Shown here: positions 35,616 to 44,417 of the stretch, one piece after another
Layout: every line of letters begins with the position of its first letter
How positions within the stretch are numbered: position 1 is the first letter of the stretch
Assembly: GCF_028532485.1 (NCBI RefSeq)
Contig: NZ_CP116942.1
Span: 806,001-870,000, forward strand
Length of the DNA: 64,000 bases
Direction: 5' to 3'
DNA from: Iamia majanohamensis
GTDB taxonomy: Bacteria; Actinomycetota; Acidimicrobiia; Acidimicrobiales; Iamiaceae
The notes under the pieces: generated by a model
What the model was told of the DNA's origin: nothing
The model's database searches: none
The model's input: the letters and a program-made list of their open reading frames with translations, nothing else
Made by a program: the position numbers and the translations under genes

Positions 35616-37336
35616 CAGGCCGCCTCGTCCGTGCCGACATCGAGCACCACCAGCCGGGCGGCGTCCATCAGAGTCCTCTTCACCACACGCATCGTCCTGT
35701 CCAACCTCCACAGCCCGTCCATGTGGATCACCCGGAACGAGTCCCCCACCGCGATCCGCCGGCCCAGGTCCCACCGGACCACCAGCCGGGCCGTGTCCTG
35801 CGGCTGCGCGACCTGCGCCAACTGGGCGGCCGTCCACTGGTCCAACGCCAGCAGCTCCATGTCGTTCGGGGCCCGGGCCTGCCGTTCGATCACGTGCCCG
35901 GCGGTCTGCGACGTGTCCGTCACGACCGACTCGACCCGCCAGTACGCCTCACCCCGGTCCGTGACACCGCGCATCGACGAGGCCATGGCCCCCGGGTCGT
36001 GCGACCAGTTCTGCACAGCGACGATGTCCGACGGGCCGAGCACGATGTCGTCGCGCACCGACCCACGGCGGGCGCCGATGTGGATCTTCCAGTCCGGCCC
36101 CACCCACGGCGGGTCGGGGCCGTCGTCTCTCGAGGAGATGGCCGACAGGGCGTCGCGCAGCGGCTGCTCGTCCTCGTGGCGCCACACCCCGATCTCCGAC
36201 ACACCCGAGTCGGTGCCCCGGGCGAACCCCAGCGACCACGACGACTTGTCACGCCCCTCCTGAGCGTCACGGAGCAGGATCAGCTGGTGGTCGACCAGGT
36301 CACGCTCCACCCTGGTCGCCAGCGTGTCCCGCTGGAAGATCTCAATCTCGTCGATGTAGGTCCACGCCCCCGACGACGCCCCCGACTCCAACGGGGCCGG
36401 GTAGAACTTCGCCACCACCCACACCCCGAACGGCGGCGCCGGCAGCTGCCCTGCGGCCACGGTCGGGGACCGCATCCACTCCTCTCGGGGCATGTCCTCT
36501 TCGATGTTCGCCACGTACGGGTTCGCCGACCCCGATGGGGGCCACAGCTGCCCGCCGTTGAGGGTCCGCACCTCGACGGCCATGACCGTCGTGTCGTCCG
36601 CAGCGCCGTCGGGCAGCTGGAGAAACGCCGAGGACCGGACGGTGACCTTCTGGTTCGCGCCCTCGCTGGAGGACACGACGCACCCGATCTCCAGGCGGTC
36701 GGTGAGCGAGTCGCCCCGGATGCGGATGCACCTCCCACCCCGAACCCCGGGGGTGAAGAACTCGATGTCGCCGGGGTCGCCGGTCCAGTTGATGCCAAGC
36801 GACCCGTAGGTGCCCGACCCGGGGAAGTGGCCCCGCCCGTAGAGCAGGTCAAGCCGGCGGCCGGTGCCGACGATCCGGTCGTCGAACAGCCGGGTCGGCT
36901 CGACACCGGACAGGGACACGACCCCGTTGTCGATGGTGATGTCGGAGCGGAGGACGTACGAGGCGTCAACCTTGCCGTTGATGACGATGTGCGCGGCCCG
37001 GTCGATCAACTTCGGGCGGCCGGTGTACCGGTCGCCCCAGAGCTCGACGTCGTCGAGGAGGGTGACGAGGGCGGACGGGTCGGAGGTGGGGACTTGGATG
37101 CGGACGGTGCCGGTGCCGTCGATGGTCTGGGAGCGGCCGTCGTCGACGGCGGCGTCGAGGAGTTCGCCGAGCCACCGGAAGTCGCGGATGGTGGAGATGG
37201 CGACCTGGACGCGGGTCGGGGTGCCGGTGTCGTCGAAGGGTGGGGCTTCCCAGTCTTCGGCCGGTGGGGTGGTGTCCCAGGCGGGAAGCGCCGGGGGTGC
37301 CGCCACGGTGATGGCGACGGGGTCCCAGGTGGTCAC
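35615..37336 (-). CDS. Minor tail protein (tail-tip, Gp37-like)
   Basis: 573 residues. Located after the distal tail protein, as for tail-associated (Tal-like) proteins. N-terminal ~150 residues are beta-rich; the middle resembles a carbohydrate-binding sandwich (YIDEIEIFQRDTL); the C-terminal third (VGDSFRVIHMDGLW, MRVVKRTLMDAARLVV) resembles the base domain of siphovirus tail-tip proteins. Confidence 0.75.
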   Translation of the reverse strand: MTTWDPVAITVAAPPALPAWDTTPPAEDWEAPPFDDTGTPTRVQVAISTIRDFRWLGELLDAAVDDGRSQTIDGTGTVRIQVPTSDPSALVTLLDDVELWGDRYTGRPKLIDRAAHIVINGKVDASYVLRSDITIDNGVVSLSGVEPTRLFDDRIVGTGRRLDLLYGRGHFPGSGTYGSLGINWTGDPGDIEFFTPGVRGGRCIRIRGDSLTDRLEIGCVVSSSEGANQKVTVRSSAFLQLPDGAADDTTVMAVEVRTLNGGQLWPPSGSANPYVANIEEDMPREEWMRSPTVAAGQLPAPPFGVWVVAKFYPAPLESGASSGAWTYIDEIEIFQRDTLATRVERDLVDHQLILLRDAQEGRDKSSWSLGFARGTDSGVSEIGVWRHEDEQPLRDALSAISSRDDGPDPPWVGPDWKIHIGARRGSVRDDIVLGPSDIVAVQNWSHDPGAMASSMRGVTDRGEAYWRVESVVTDTSQTAGHVIERQARAPNDMELLALDQWTAAQLAQVAQPQDTARLVVRWDLGRRIAVGDSFRVIHMDGLWRLDRTMRVVKRTLMDAARLVVLDVGTDEAA

Positions 37337-37716
37337 GAGCCTGCGGCGGTGATGGCCCCGGAGGGGCAGGAGATGGGGTACGGGTCGGCGGGGGTGCCGC
37401 CTGCGTCCTCACCCCAACGGAGCAGGACCCTGTCGGCGTCGGTGGCGCCGTCGGTGGCGAGCACCCAGCCGCCGACGATGGCGGCGGAGTCGATGTCGAC
37501 CTCGATCGGCTCGGAGTCGATGTCGAGGCGGAGGACGTTGGAGGTGAGCGACGTGGAGACGGTGCAATCGGCGCGTCCGACTTCGTCGAGGAGGTCTGCG
37601 ACGGTGGCGTGGGAGGGGTCGGGGGTGTAGCCGGGGCCGACGACGACGATCACGGCGTCGTCTCCGTCGAGGGCTGCGATCGCCCCGAGGGCGCCGTCGT
37701 AGACGAGGTCAGTCAC
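37333..37716 (-). CDS. Small tail-region protein
   Basis: 127 acidic residues; overlaps the next gene by 4 nt (ATGA). Beta-rich, with two Cys (near 51 and 117). Coupling to the tail-tip gene suggests an assembly or structural role. No family recognised. Confidence 0.65.
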   Translation of the reverse strand: MTDLVYDGALGAIAALDGDDAVIVVVGPGYTPDPSHATVADLLDEVGRADCTVSTSLTSNVLRLDIDSEPIEVDIDSAAIVGGWVLATDGATDADRVLLRWGEDAGGTPADPYPISCPSGAITAAGS

Positions 37717-37749
37717 CAGGCACCCCCGGCGGGGGGGGCCGCTAGGGCG

Positions 37750-37986
37750 TCAGACGTACGTGTGGAAGGGCCTAGCAGGCGGTGGGCACTCGGAGCACGA
37801 CGCCTCCCACCAATCGTTCGTGTCGATGCACGATTCGCAGGTGACTTCCGCCCAGTGGGCGGAGACCCGCAGATCCCCAACGCAGCAGCACGCGGCCGGG
37901 CTGAAGTCGCCGGGCTTGGGGCCGCTGCGAGGCCGCAGCCCCGGAGAGAGTGAGCGGCGCAGGTGCACCTTGCGTTGTCGCGGCAC
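37750..37986 (-). CDS. Cys-rich small protein
   Basis: 78 residues. Basic N-terminus, then CCC, CESC and CSEC motifs (residues about 33-67) that could bind zinc. Placed among structural genes but without structural character. Function unknown. Confidence 0.55.
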   Translation of the reverse strand: MPRQRKVHLRRSLSPGLRPRSGPKPGDFSPAACCCVGDLRVSAHWAEVTCESCIDTNDWWEASCSECPPPARPFHTYV

Positions 37987-37995
37987 ATGGAGATT

Positions 37996-38238
37996 CTAAC
38001 TCGCGGTCCCATCTGGATGCCCCCCCCTCTTCCTTTCCAGTTCTTCCCGGATAGGCGCCCATGCGGCACGACGCCGTGCAACCAGGTCGTCCACTGCAAG
38101 GTGGGCGTCCATCACCCGCAACTCGGCCTCTTCGACTGCGACCATCGCCCGAAACTTCTCGTAGTTCGCCTCGGTCACCGCCGCGAGCAGCCGAGCCATC
38201 TCCGGGTCCTTCAGCGCCAGCGGCTCCACGCCCGTCAT
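37996..38238 (-). CDS. Helical small protein
   Basis: 80 residues, almost all helical and charged (EANYEKFRAMVAVEEAELRV). Start ATG at 38238, overlapping the stop of the upstream coiled-coil gene (ATGA). Unknown function. Confidence 0.6.
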   Translation of the reverse strand: MTGVEPLALKDPEMARLLAAVTEANYEKFRAMVAVEEAELRVMDAHLAVDDLVARRRAAWAPIREELERKRGGHPDGTAS

Positions 38239-38447
38239 CGGTCCCCCAGGGCGGCAAAGGCGGCGTCCTGGCGACGCAGGGCGTCGGCCAGTTCGGCGAG
38301 CAGCCGCCGTTGCTCATCAAGCGCAGCGGCAACCTCATCTTGCGCTCCCGCCACCCTCGCCCGTGACGCCTCGATGGCCTCTCTCGCCTCCTCGGCTGCG
38401 GCGGTGCTGGCCGCGAGATGGTCAAGGGCCGACTGTTCGATCGTCAC
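38235..38447 (-). CDS. Coiled-coil small protein
   Basis: 70 residues, Ala/Glu-rich continuous coiled coil (EEAREAIEASRARVAGAQDE). Overlaps its neighbours on both sides by 4 nt, so it is in a coupled chain with the distal tail gene. May pair with the next helical protein. Confidence 0.6.
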   Translation of the reverse strand: MTIEQSALDHLAASTAAAEEAREAIEASRARVAGAQDEVAAALDEQRRLLAELADALRRQDAAFAALGDR

Positions 38448-39274
38448 CAGGTGCTCCTATGGGTGAGGGTCGCGGTGAACCCGCCGTCGAGGCAGCCCAT
38501 GACGATGTTGTTCGACCCGGGGCGAAGCACCGGCCAGAACGGGATCGGCGACCCCGACGGGCCCTTGACCGTCGCCAACTTCAACGTCAGCCCCAGGTAC
38601 GTGACCCGCCCGGTGGTCACCGTCACGACCTGCCCGGCCGTCAGCGACTCGGACAGCAGCCACTGCTCGTTGGCGTTCGGAGAGTGCCGCAGGTACGGCC
38701 ACACACACCCCGACGCCCCGGCGGTGATCGTCCACGTCATGCACCCCGGCGACGTCGCCGCCAGCGACCCGGCGTTGACCACAGCGACCGTGTCAGCACC
38801 GCCGGAGGTGCCGGCCACCTCGAACGCGGTGGCGGTGGTCGCGTCCGAGTAGACGACCGGGTCCGGGGCGGTCAGGTTCACGAAGGCTCGGGGCGACTTG
38901 TAGACCCATTCGGACAGGTCGCCTGGCAGGTCAAGGGGCTTGCCTCTGGGCTTCACCAGTGCCCGCTTGGTCGGCTCGCCCTCGGGGCGCCACCGGAGCA
39001 ACTTCGGCGTCACCCCGTCAACAGAGGGAGACACGGCGGCCTTCAGGGCGTTCTTCTCTGCGGCGGACCAGTAGTTCGGACCGAGGGTGATCGTGACGGC
39101 CCGGTCACGCATGCGGGACTGCCCACTGGTTCGACCGTTGTCGGACCGATCCATGCCCTCCGTGGCCGTGTCGGCAAGGTCTTCCAGTCCCTCTGCCGAG
39201 ATGACCGGGTACGGGGTGCCGTCGCCCATCAGGAGGCCATCGAGCTCCCACTCGAACTCGTTCAGCTCAGCCAC
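38444..39274 (-). CDS. Distal tail protein (Dit-like)
   Basis: 276 residues directly after the tape measure gene, overlapping it by 8 nt. Beta-rich, with a phage tail domain at the N-terminus and a C-terminal galectin-like half containing an FEVAGTSGGADTVAVVNAG segment, typical of siphovirus Dit proteins. It forms the ring joining tail tube and tip. Confidence 0.75.
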   Translation of the reverse strand: MAELNEFEWELDGLLMGDGTPYPVISAEGLEDLADTATEGMDRSDNGRTSGQSRMRDRAVTITLGPNYWSAAEKNALKAAVSPSVDGVTPKLLRWRPEGEPTKRALVKPRGKPLDLPGDLSEWVYKSPRAFVNLTAPDPVVYSDATTATAFEVAGTSGGADTVAVVNAGSLAATSPGCMTWTITAGASGCVWPYLRHSPNANEQWLLSESLTAGQVVTVTTGRVTYLGLTLKLATVKGPSGSPIPFWPVLRPGSNNIVMGCLDGGFTATLTHRSTW

Positions 39275-42191
39275 CCGTCAGCACCTTGGCTGCGTCGTCG
39301 AGGAACTTGCGCTGCCGTCGCTCGGTCTCGCGCTGGACCTCGATGTCGGACCCGTTGACGGTCATCGGTGCGTTGATGATGAGCCCCCCCATCTTGTCGA
39401 GCAGGTTTCCGCTGCGCTCTCCACCGACCTGGCCGCCGATGCGACCGCCCTGGGCCGCAAGGCCGGCTTGCTGGTAGTAGTCGGTGACCCCGGACCCATC
39501 GTTGAACGGGATGGCCGGCGGCGGGCCGTTCCGCTGGTACGGGGCCAGCACCCCACCCAGCTCGTCGACGAGAGCGGCGATCCGCTGGCGGAGCGGGTTG
39601 TTCGGGTCGAGCTGCTCAGCGAGGCGCAGCAGCTCCGCCCGGTGCCGTTGGATGCCGGCCACCGTCCCGTCGTGGGCAGCGGTCGCAGCCCCGGCCATGG
39701 CCGCCTCGTTCAGCGCAGCCTCAGCCGCCCGGTTCTCAGCGTCGACGACGACCTTCTTGGCATCGTCGAGGATCTTCGCAGCGTTCCGAGAGGCGTCGCC
39801 GACCCGCTTCTGCGCCTCGGCCACCTGGTCCTCAGCCTCCCGCACCCCTTGGGCCGCGTCGCGCACGCCACGGTGCGACTGCATCAGCGCCTCTTCAGCG
39901 TCACGCACGCCACGGTGCGAAGCCGCCAGGGCCTCCTGCGCATCCCGGACACCGACACTGGCATCAGCCAGAGCCTGACGGGCAGCGATGACCCCCTCGT
40001 CACCCTCCACCCCAGCCCTAGCCGCATCGGCAGCGTCACGGTCGGCCTGCGCCCGCTCATCCCTCGCAGCCGCTGCGGCGGCGACCGCCTCGTCGTACTC
40101 TTGGCGGGCCTCGTCCTTGTCGAGCATGGTGGCCGAGTCGTCACGCATGACCCGGTCGAGCTCTTCCTTCGCCCGACGGGCAGCGATGTCCGCACCGGAC
40201 TCGTTGAGGGCGGCTTCACGGGCGGCGGCGGCGAGGTCGCGGATCTTCTCCGCAGCGTCGGCCCGGGCGTCGGTCAGGTTGACCTGAGCTTCACGCACCC
40301 CCTCCTGCGCGTCGGCCAAGCCCTCCTCGGCGTCGCGCACGCCGCGCAGCGCGTCCTGCACACCCTCCTGGGCGTCGCGCACGCCGCGCTGCGCGTCGGC
40401 GAGGCCCTCCATGGCGTCCTGCACGCCCCGCTGCGCGTCGCCGACGCCGTCCTCTGCGTCTTCGATCTGCTCGAGGGCGCCCCGGTACTCGTCGGAGTCG
40501 CCGGTCGCGGCACGGCGGGCCTCGGCCAGGTCAGCCTGGGCCTCGGCGGACTGGTCCTGAGCGTTCCGCAGCGCCTCCTCGGCGGACACCTGCTCCTGCC
40601 ACTTGTCGTATGCCTTCTCGGTCTGCTCCCGAGCGTTCCGCCAGGCGTTGGTCTGCCGCTGGAGCGCAGCGTGGCGGCGCTCCTGGGCGGCGGTGTTCTT
40701 CTCCGTCGACGACGTGTTCTCGTCGGTGTCACCGGTCGTCTCGGAGATCTCCACACCAAGGGCGCCCTGGGTCCGGGTCAGCTGCTCCTGCTGGGAGCCC
40801 GCCTTGTTGCTCGCGTCCCGCAAGGCGTCGAGGTTGCGGATGGTGGGCTGGATCTGCCCGCTCTTGCCCGCCTCGGCGAGCGCCCGGGACACCTGCTCCT
40901 TGAAGGCTTCGAACTCTGCACCGGTGCCGGTGAGGGCCTCGGCGGTCTGGGTGGCGGTGACCCCGGCGGAGTCGAGGGCCGACTCGAGCCCACCGAACGG
41001 CAGTTCCAGGTCGCTCTCCAGGCCCGACAGCGTCCGGGCAAGGTTCTCGCGGAACACCTCGTCGAGCGACTTGTCCATGGAGTTGGCGGTGTCGATGAGG
41101 GTCTGGGCGTTCTTGTCGGCCAGCTTCGCCCCATCGGACATCTCGATCAGCGCGATGGCCAAGGCACCCACGCCTAGGGCGGCGGCGCCCATGGCGGCCG
41201 GAGAGGCCCCGACCCGACCGACGACCCCACCGATCGCATTGGCGGCACCCGCGCCCTGCTGGGTCACCCCCATCAGGCCGAGGCGGAAGTTCGTCATCGA
41301 CACGCCCGCGGCCCGATAGGCGGTCACCAGCTTGGGTCCGAGGAGGACGACCCCTGCCAGGGCCACTGCGCCGACCTGCAATGGGCCCGGAAGAGCGCCG
41401 AAGGCCACAGCGAAGACCCTGGTGACATCAGCCGCCGCCTTCATCACGGGGATGAAGTTGGTGCCCAGCTCGACCTTCGCCTCCTCGATCGCGGCGGTGG
41501 CCCGCATCGTCTTGACCGTGGCGGTTTCGCCCTCACGGCCGATGGCGCCCTGCATGTTCTTGGTCTGCTCGAGGATCAGGACGTAGGTGGCCTGGGCCCG
41601 GGCGGAGTTCGACAGCTCCTCCCCAGCGCCCATTAGGCCGAGCTCCATCGCCTTCGCCTCCACCGACGCCTGGTTGAGCAACACCCCGAACCGCTTCAGC
41701 GGCTCCTGCTCACCCGCGAGCCCCGACTGCAGGGCGTTCAGCGCCTGGTCGACCGGCACGTCGGCTGTGGCCGCCATGTCGGAGGCGAGTCGCACCAGTG
41801 CGATCGACATGTCGGCCGCCTGGTCGGCGCCGACGCCCATCCCGGTAATGAGGTTCCCGAACGTCCCGGCGGCCACGAGAGCGGATTTCTCGGACTGGGC
41901 GATGGAGTCGACGGCCTGGTCCCCGAACTCCTGCACCTTGCCAGCCGACTCACCGAAGACGTAGTTGACCTGGCCCTGGGCCTGCTCGAGCGAGGCGGCC
42001 TCCTCGGTAGCGCCCCTGAGGAACTGGATCCCCTCGACCGCGGCCCAGGCGCGGGCCATGTCGACCGCGGCGCCCTTCACCTTGTCGCCGAGAGCGTCGG
42101 TGTCGACCTCGACCTGGCGCATCGCCTTCGACGCCCCGGTGGCGTCGCCGTTGATGACGATGGACAGGTTGGCGGACTTGCTGCGGGCCAT
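39267..42191 (-). CDS. Tail tape measure protein
   Basis: 974 residues. ATG at 42191 chosen because AGGAGG lies 5 nt upstream; a GTG at 42197 is too close to it. N-terminal helical region, hydrophobic patches at about residues 270-345, and a long coiled-coil region. Residues 582-637 form eight consecutive heptads of GV(R/Q)DAxE type, and a second series (GVRDAxEAL with SHR) is near 740-790. It sets tail length and helps DNA ejection. Confidence 0.95.
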   Translation of the reverse strand: MARSKSANLSIVINGDATGASKAMRQVEVDTDALGDKVKGAAVDMARAWAAVEGIQFLRGATEEAASLEQAQGQVNYVFGESAGKVQEFGDQAVDSIAQSEKSALVAAGTFGNLITGMGVGADQAADMSIALVRLASDMAATADVPVDQALNALQSGLAGEQEPLKRFGVLLNQASVEAKAMELGLMGAGEELSNSARAQATYVLILEQTKNMQGAIGREGETATVKTMRATAAIEEAKVELGTNFIPVMKAAADVTRVFAVAFGALPGPLQVGAVALAGVVLLGPKLVTAYRAAGVSMTNFRLGLMGVTQQGAGAANAIGGVVGRVGASPAAMGAAALGVGALAIALIEMSDGAKLADKNAQTLIDTANSMDKSLDEVFRENLARTLSGLESDLELPFGGLESALDSAGVTATQTAEALTGTGAEFEAFKEQVSRALAEAGKSGQIQPTIRNLDALRDASNKAGSQQEQLTRTQGALGVEISETTGDTDENTSSTEKNTAAQERRHAALQRQTNAWRNAREQTEKAYDKWQEQVSAEEALRNAQDQSAEAQADLAEARRAATGDSDEYRGALEQIEDAEDGVGDAQRGVQDAMEGLADAQRGVRDAQEGVQDALRGVRDAEEGLADAQEGVREAQVNLTDARADAAEKIRDLAAAAREAALNESGADIAARRAKEELDRVMRDDSATMLDKDEARQEYDEAVAAAAAARDERAQADRDAADAARAGVEGDEGVIAARQALADASVGVRDAQEALAASHRGVRDAEEALMQSHRGVRDAAQGVREAEDQVAEAQKRVGDASRNAAKILDDAKKVVVDAENRAAEAALNEAAMAGAATAAHDGTVAGIQRHRAELLRLAEQLDPNNPLRQRIAALVDELGGVLAPYQRNGPPPAIPFNDGSGVTDYYQQAGLAAQGGRIGGQVGGERSGNLLDKMGGLIINAPMTVNGSDIEVQRETERRQRKFLDDAAKVLTGG
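40281..40448 (-). repeat. Eight in-frame 21-bp repeats in the tape measure gene
   Basis: Units encode GVGDAQR, GVQDAME, GLADAQR, GVRDAQE, GVQDALR, GVRDAEE, GLADAQE and GVREAQV. Each equals one heptad of a coiled coil (about 1 nm of helix). Copy-number change would alter tail length. Confidence 0.85.
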
Positions 42192-42193
42192 CG

Positions 42194-42657
42194 TCACCTC
42201 CTGTCAGTGAGCACGGCGCCGAGGTCTTCGACGAGGCCGGTCAGTTCGCCGTAGGGCATGTCGGCCAGCTCTTCGGGGCCGAGGCCGTAGATGCGTCGGA
42301 GGGCGGGCAGCAGCGTGCGCAACTCCCGCCTCAGCCGTTTGGGTCGGCGTCCGGGACCGCGTCTGCGTCGACCGCCTCGGGGGCGTCGACACGCACCTCG
42401 GAATCGAAGGTGATCTGGTCGAGCAGGGTGTCGATGTCGACCGGCTCTCCCCGCTGAAGGTGCGACAGGTAGACCATCGCAGCCACCTCGGGGAGGTCGA
42501 TCATCTTCTCCTTGATGAGCCGCGGAAACGCCCGGGGCGACATGCCGAAGAGCTGGCGGACCTCTGCCACCTGGCGGGCGGTGATCTCCCCGTAGAGGAT
42601 CGGGTGCTCGTCGCCGTCCACGGTCACGGTCACGTCAGGGGCAGTAGTGTCGGCCAC
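42194..42657 (-). CDS. Tail assembly chaperone, long form made by -1 frameshift (gpGT-like)
   Basis: Read in one frame to the CCCAAAC heptamer at 42337-42343, then -1. The second frame encodes 47 further residues (RRELRTLLPALRRIYGLGPE, then ELADMPYGELTGLVEDLG) and stops at 42194. Total about 154 residues. The second part has no start codon of its own in a sensible place and matches the tail end of typical chaperone T-parts. It lies directly upstream of the tape measure gene, as expected. Confidence 0.88.
42331..42657 (-). CDS. Tail assembly chaperone, short form (gpG-like)
   Basis: 108 residues. Typical N-terminal beta part (VTVTVDGDEHPILYGEI) and helical middle (EVAAMVYLSHLQRGEPVDID), ending with an acidic tail. 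The stop TGA lies 3 nt after the slippery heptamer. Ribosomes that do not slip make this form. Confidence 0.9.
   Translation of the reverse strand: MADTTAPDVTVTVDGDEHPILYGEITARQVAEVRQLFGMSPRAFPRLIKEKMIDLPEVAAMVYLSHLQRGEPVDIDTLLDQITFDSEVRVDAPEAVDADAVPDADPNG
42337..42343 (-). other. -1 ribosomal frameshift slippery site CCCAAAC
   Basis: The sequence is C CCA AAC in the zero frame, i.e. X XXY YYZ. Slippage gives CCC AAA C and joins the G and T parts of the tail chaperone. It is placed one codon before the zero-frame stop. Confidence 0.9.
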
Positions 42658-42685
42658 AGTTGTCTCCAGTGAGGGGAAGCAAGGG

Positions 42686-42877
42686 GTGTCAGAGCAGACG
42701 AACCAGCCGGCGGTGCCCGAGAAGACGACCGCAGACCGCTTGAAGGCGATCGAAGGTCAGGTCGACACGATCAAGACCCTGTTGGGGGTGCTGGTCTTCT
42801 TGGCCGCCATGGGTGTCGCTGTCGCCGTCTGGCTGCTGCTCACGGCCGAGGAGACCGGGAGCGGCGGCGGCTTCTAG
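42686..42877 (+). CDS. Tail-anchored membrane protein on the opposite strand (moron candidate)
   Basis: 63 residues from GTG at 42686 with GAGGGGAAG upstream. A short coiled coil (ADRLKAIEGQVDTIKTLLG) leads into one TM helix (VLVFLAAMGVAVAVWLLL), then a Gly-rich end. It exactly fills the gap between two minus-strand tail genes and ends convergently, sharing CTAG with the stop of its neighbour. The isolated reverse orientation is typical of a lysogeny-expressed moron. Function unknown. Confidence 0.7.
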   Translation: MSEQTNQPAVPEKTTADRLKAIEGQVDTIKTLLGVLVFLAAMGVAVAVWLLLTAEETGSGGGF

Positions 42878-43398
42878 CGGTCCCGGGTACGCGCCGAGGG
42901 CAGCGCCCGAGCGACCGCCTGCCACTGGCCGTCGAGGTACATGTCCTCGATCTCCGGCAGCCGGGCGGCGAGCATCGGGTTGATGACGTAGGGCCCGCCG
43001 CTCCGAACAGCGACAGACCACGAGTTGCCGATCCACGGGGGGTGCTGGCGGCCGGCGGAGTCCCGGTACCGCTTCGCTGCGTACCAGCCGCTGTGCCCCT
43101 TGGCCCCCCAGAACGCGACGGGTGCCATCGGGGCTCGGGCCGTGCCTCGGACGGTGATCTTCGCCGCCTTCGCCCCAGCCGACGACCCGATCCCCCCAGC
43201 GGCACGCCGTTGCAGTGGTGTGCCGGACGCTGCTGCGACCCGGGCCCAATCCCGGGCTTGACGGGCGACCGCCCGGTTGGAGGCCGCCAGCTCCTTGTTG
43301 ACACCCTTCCGGGCGGCCTGCATCGCCGCTGCGAGTTCCGCAGCGCCCTCGGCTCGGAAGGTGAAGGCTGCGTCGGGGACCGACCCCGGGAGGGGCAT
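42874..43398 (-). CDS. HK97 gp10-like connector / tail completion protein
   Basis: 174 residues. N-terminal helix AELAAAMQAARKGVNKELAA (the family's characteristic opening), a basic middle and a globular part with FWGAKGHSGWYAAKRYRD. Normally this family sits before the major tail gene; here it follows it. Family assignment is tentative. Confidence 0.6.
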   Translation of the reverse strand: MPLPGSVPDAAFTFRAEGAAELAAAMQAARKGVNKELAASNRAVARQARDWARVAAASGTPLQRRAAGGIGSSAGAKAAKITVRGTARAPMAPVAFWGAKGHSGWYAAKRYRDSAGRQHPPWIGNSWSVAVRSGGPYVINPMLAARLPEIEDMYLDGQWQAVARALPSARTRDR

Positions 43399-43403
43399 GG
43401 GGG

Positions 43404-44414
43404 TCAGGCGGCGGTGTCGGAGGTGATGATGGTGACGGTGACCGGCGGGTCGGTGTCGTTGTCGAGCACCTGGAACGGCAGGTTCTGCATCGTCGGGTTG
43501 TCGACCGACACCTGCGGGTCCTCACCGGTGAACCGGATCGCCGGCACGTCGATCTTCAGCGACGGGTAGGTGGTGTCCTCGATGGCCGTCGGACCCTCCC
43601 AGTATGCGGAGAGGGTGAAGATCGTCCCCGCCTTGAACGCGTCGTAGTAGGTGGGCGCCTGGTACTTCCAGTTCACCGCACCCGTGGGGGCCGGGGTCTC
43701 CTTGCGGGTCGGCTCGTGGCGGGGGGTGCCGGACTTGATGCACCAGTCCTCGAGGTCGAGGCCGAGCGGCAGCGACAGCTCGAACGACTGGAGGCACTCG
43801 TCGGCGTCGGAACCGCCGTCGGGGGTGAGGGTGATGGTGGCGTCGGGCCAGGCGTAGAGGAACCCGGGGTCGGGGGTGGTCTCGGACCGGGACGGCAACG
43901 ACCCCTGACGCTGGGCGTCGAGGTAGTCCATGGCGAACTTGAGCATCACGTGCCCGGAGGTGTCCTGCGAGATGTCGACCTGGGTGACCTTGCCGCCGGT
44001 GAACGTGTAGGCGTCGAGGGTGCCGTCGCGGCGGTCCCGGTAGACCTCGGTCGACAGGGAGGTGCCGGTGGGGGCGGAGGTGCCGTCGAACTCGTAGACC
44101 TGCTCGTAGGCGTCGGTGCCGCCGGACACGACCGCGGAGGCGGAGGTGGAGGCGGCGGCACGCCAGAACAGGCCCTGGCTGTTCGCCATGGCGGGGACGT
44201 CGATGGTGCCCTCGCCGCCCATGAAGTCGTTGACCCGCACGGACGCCACGGAGGGGGCGCCTCGGGCGGGGGCGATGCCCCGGTAGGTCAGCGAGTCGTC
44301 GAGGGGACGGGCCTTGTGGTCGTCGGTGGCCACCTCGATCTGCCGCCACCCGGAGGCGGGAGCGGTGCCGTAGGTGGACTCCTTGGCGAACAGGAACCGT
44401 GCGTTGCCTGCCAT
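43404..44414 (-). CDS. Major tail (tube) protein
   Basis: 336 residues, beta-rich throughout, starting FLFAKESTYGTAPASGWRQI, a pattern common in phage tail tube proteins. The C-terminal part (DNPTMQNLPFQVLDNDTDPP) suits the extra domain exposed on the tail. Its position before the chaperones and tape measure supports the call. Confidence 0.87.
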   Translation of the reverse strand: MAGNARFLFAKESTYGTAPASGWRQIEVATDDHKARPLDDSLTYRGIAPARGAPSVASVRVNDFMGGEGTIDVPAMANSQGLFWRAAASTSASAVVSGGTDAYEQVYEFDGTSAPTGTSLSTEVYRDRRDGTLDAYTFTGGKVTQVDISQDTSGHVMLKFAMDYLDAQRQGSLPSRSETTPDPGFLYAWPDATITLTPDGGSDADECLQSFELSLPLGLDLEDWCIKSGTPRHEPTRKETPAPTGAVNWKYQAPTYYDAFKAGTIFTLSAYWEGPTAIEDTTYPSLKIDVPAIRFTGEDPQVSVDNPTMQNLPFQVLDNDTDPPVTVTIITSDTAA

Positions 44415-44417
44415 GTG

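Noticed and set aside
42204-42392. 62-residue Arg-rich minus-strand frame at the chaperone
   Set aside because: It starts inside the G gene in the wrong frame; the correct second part is reached only by the -1 shift.
42647-42685. Earlier GTG start for the reverse-strand membrane gene
   Set aside because: It would overlap the start of the chaperone gene on the other strand and lacks a ribosome site; GTG at 42686 is better placed.
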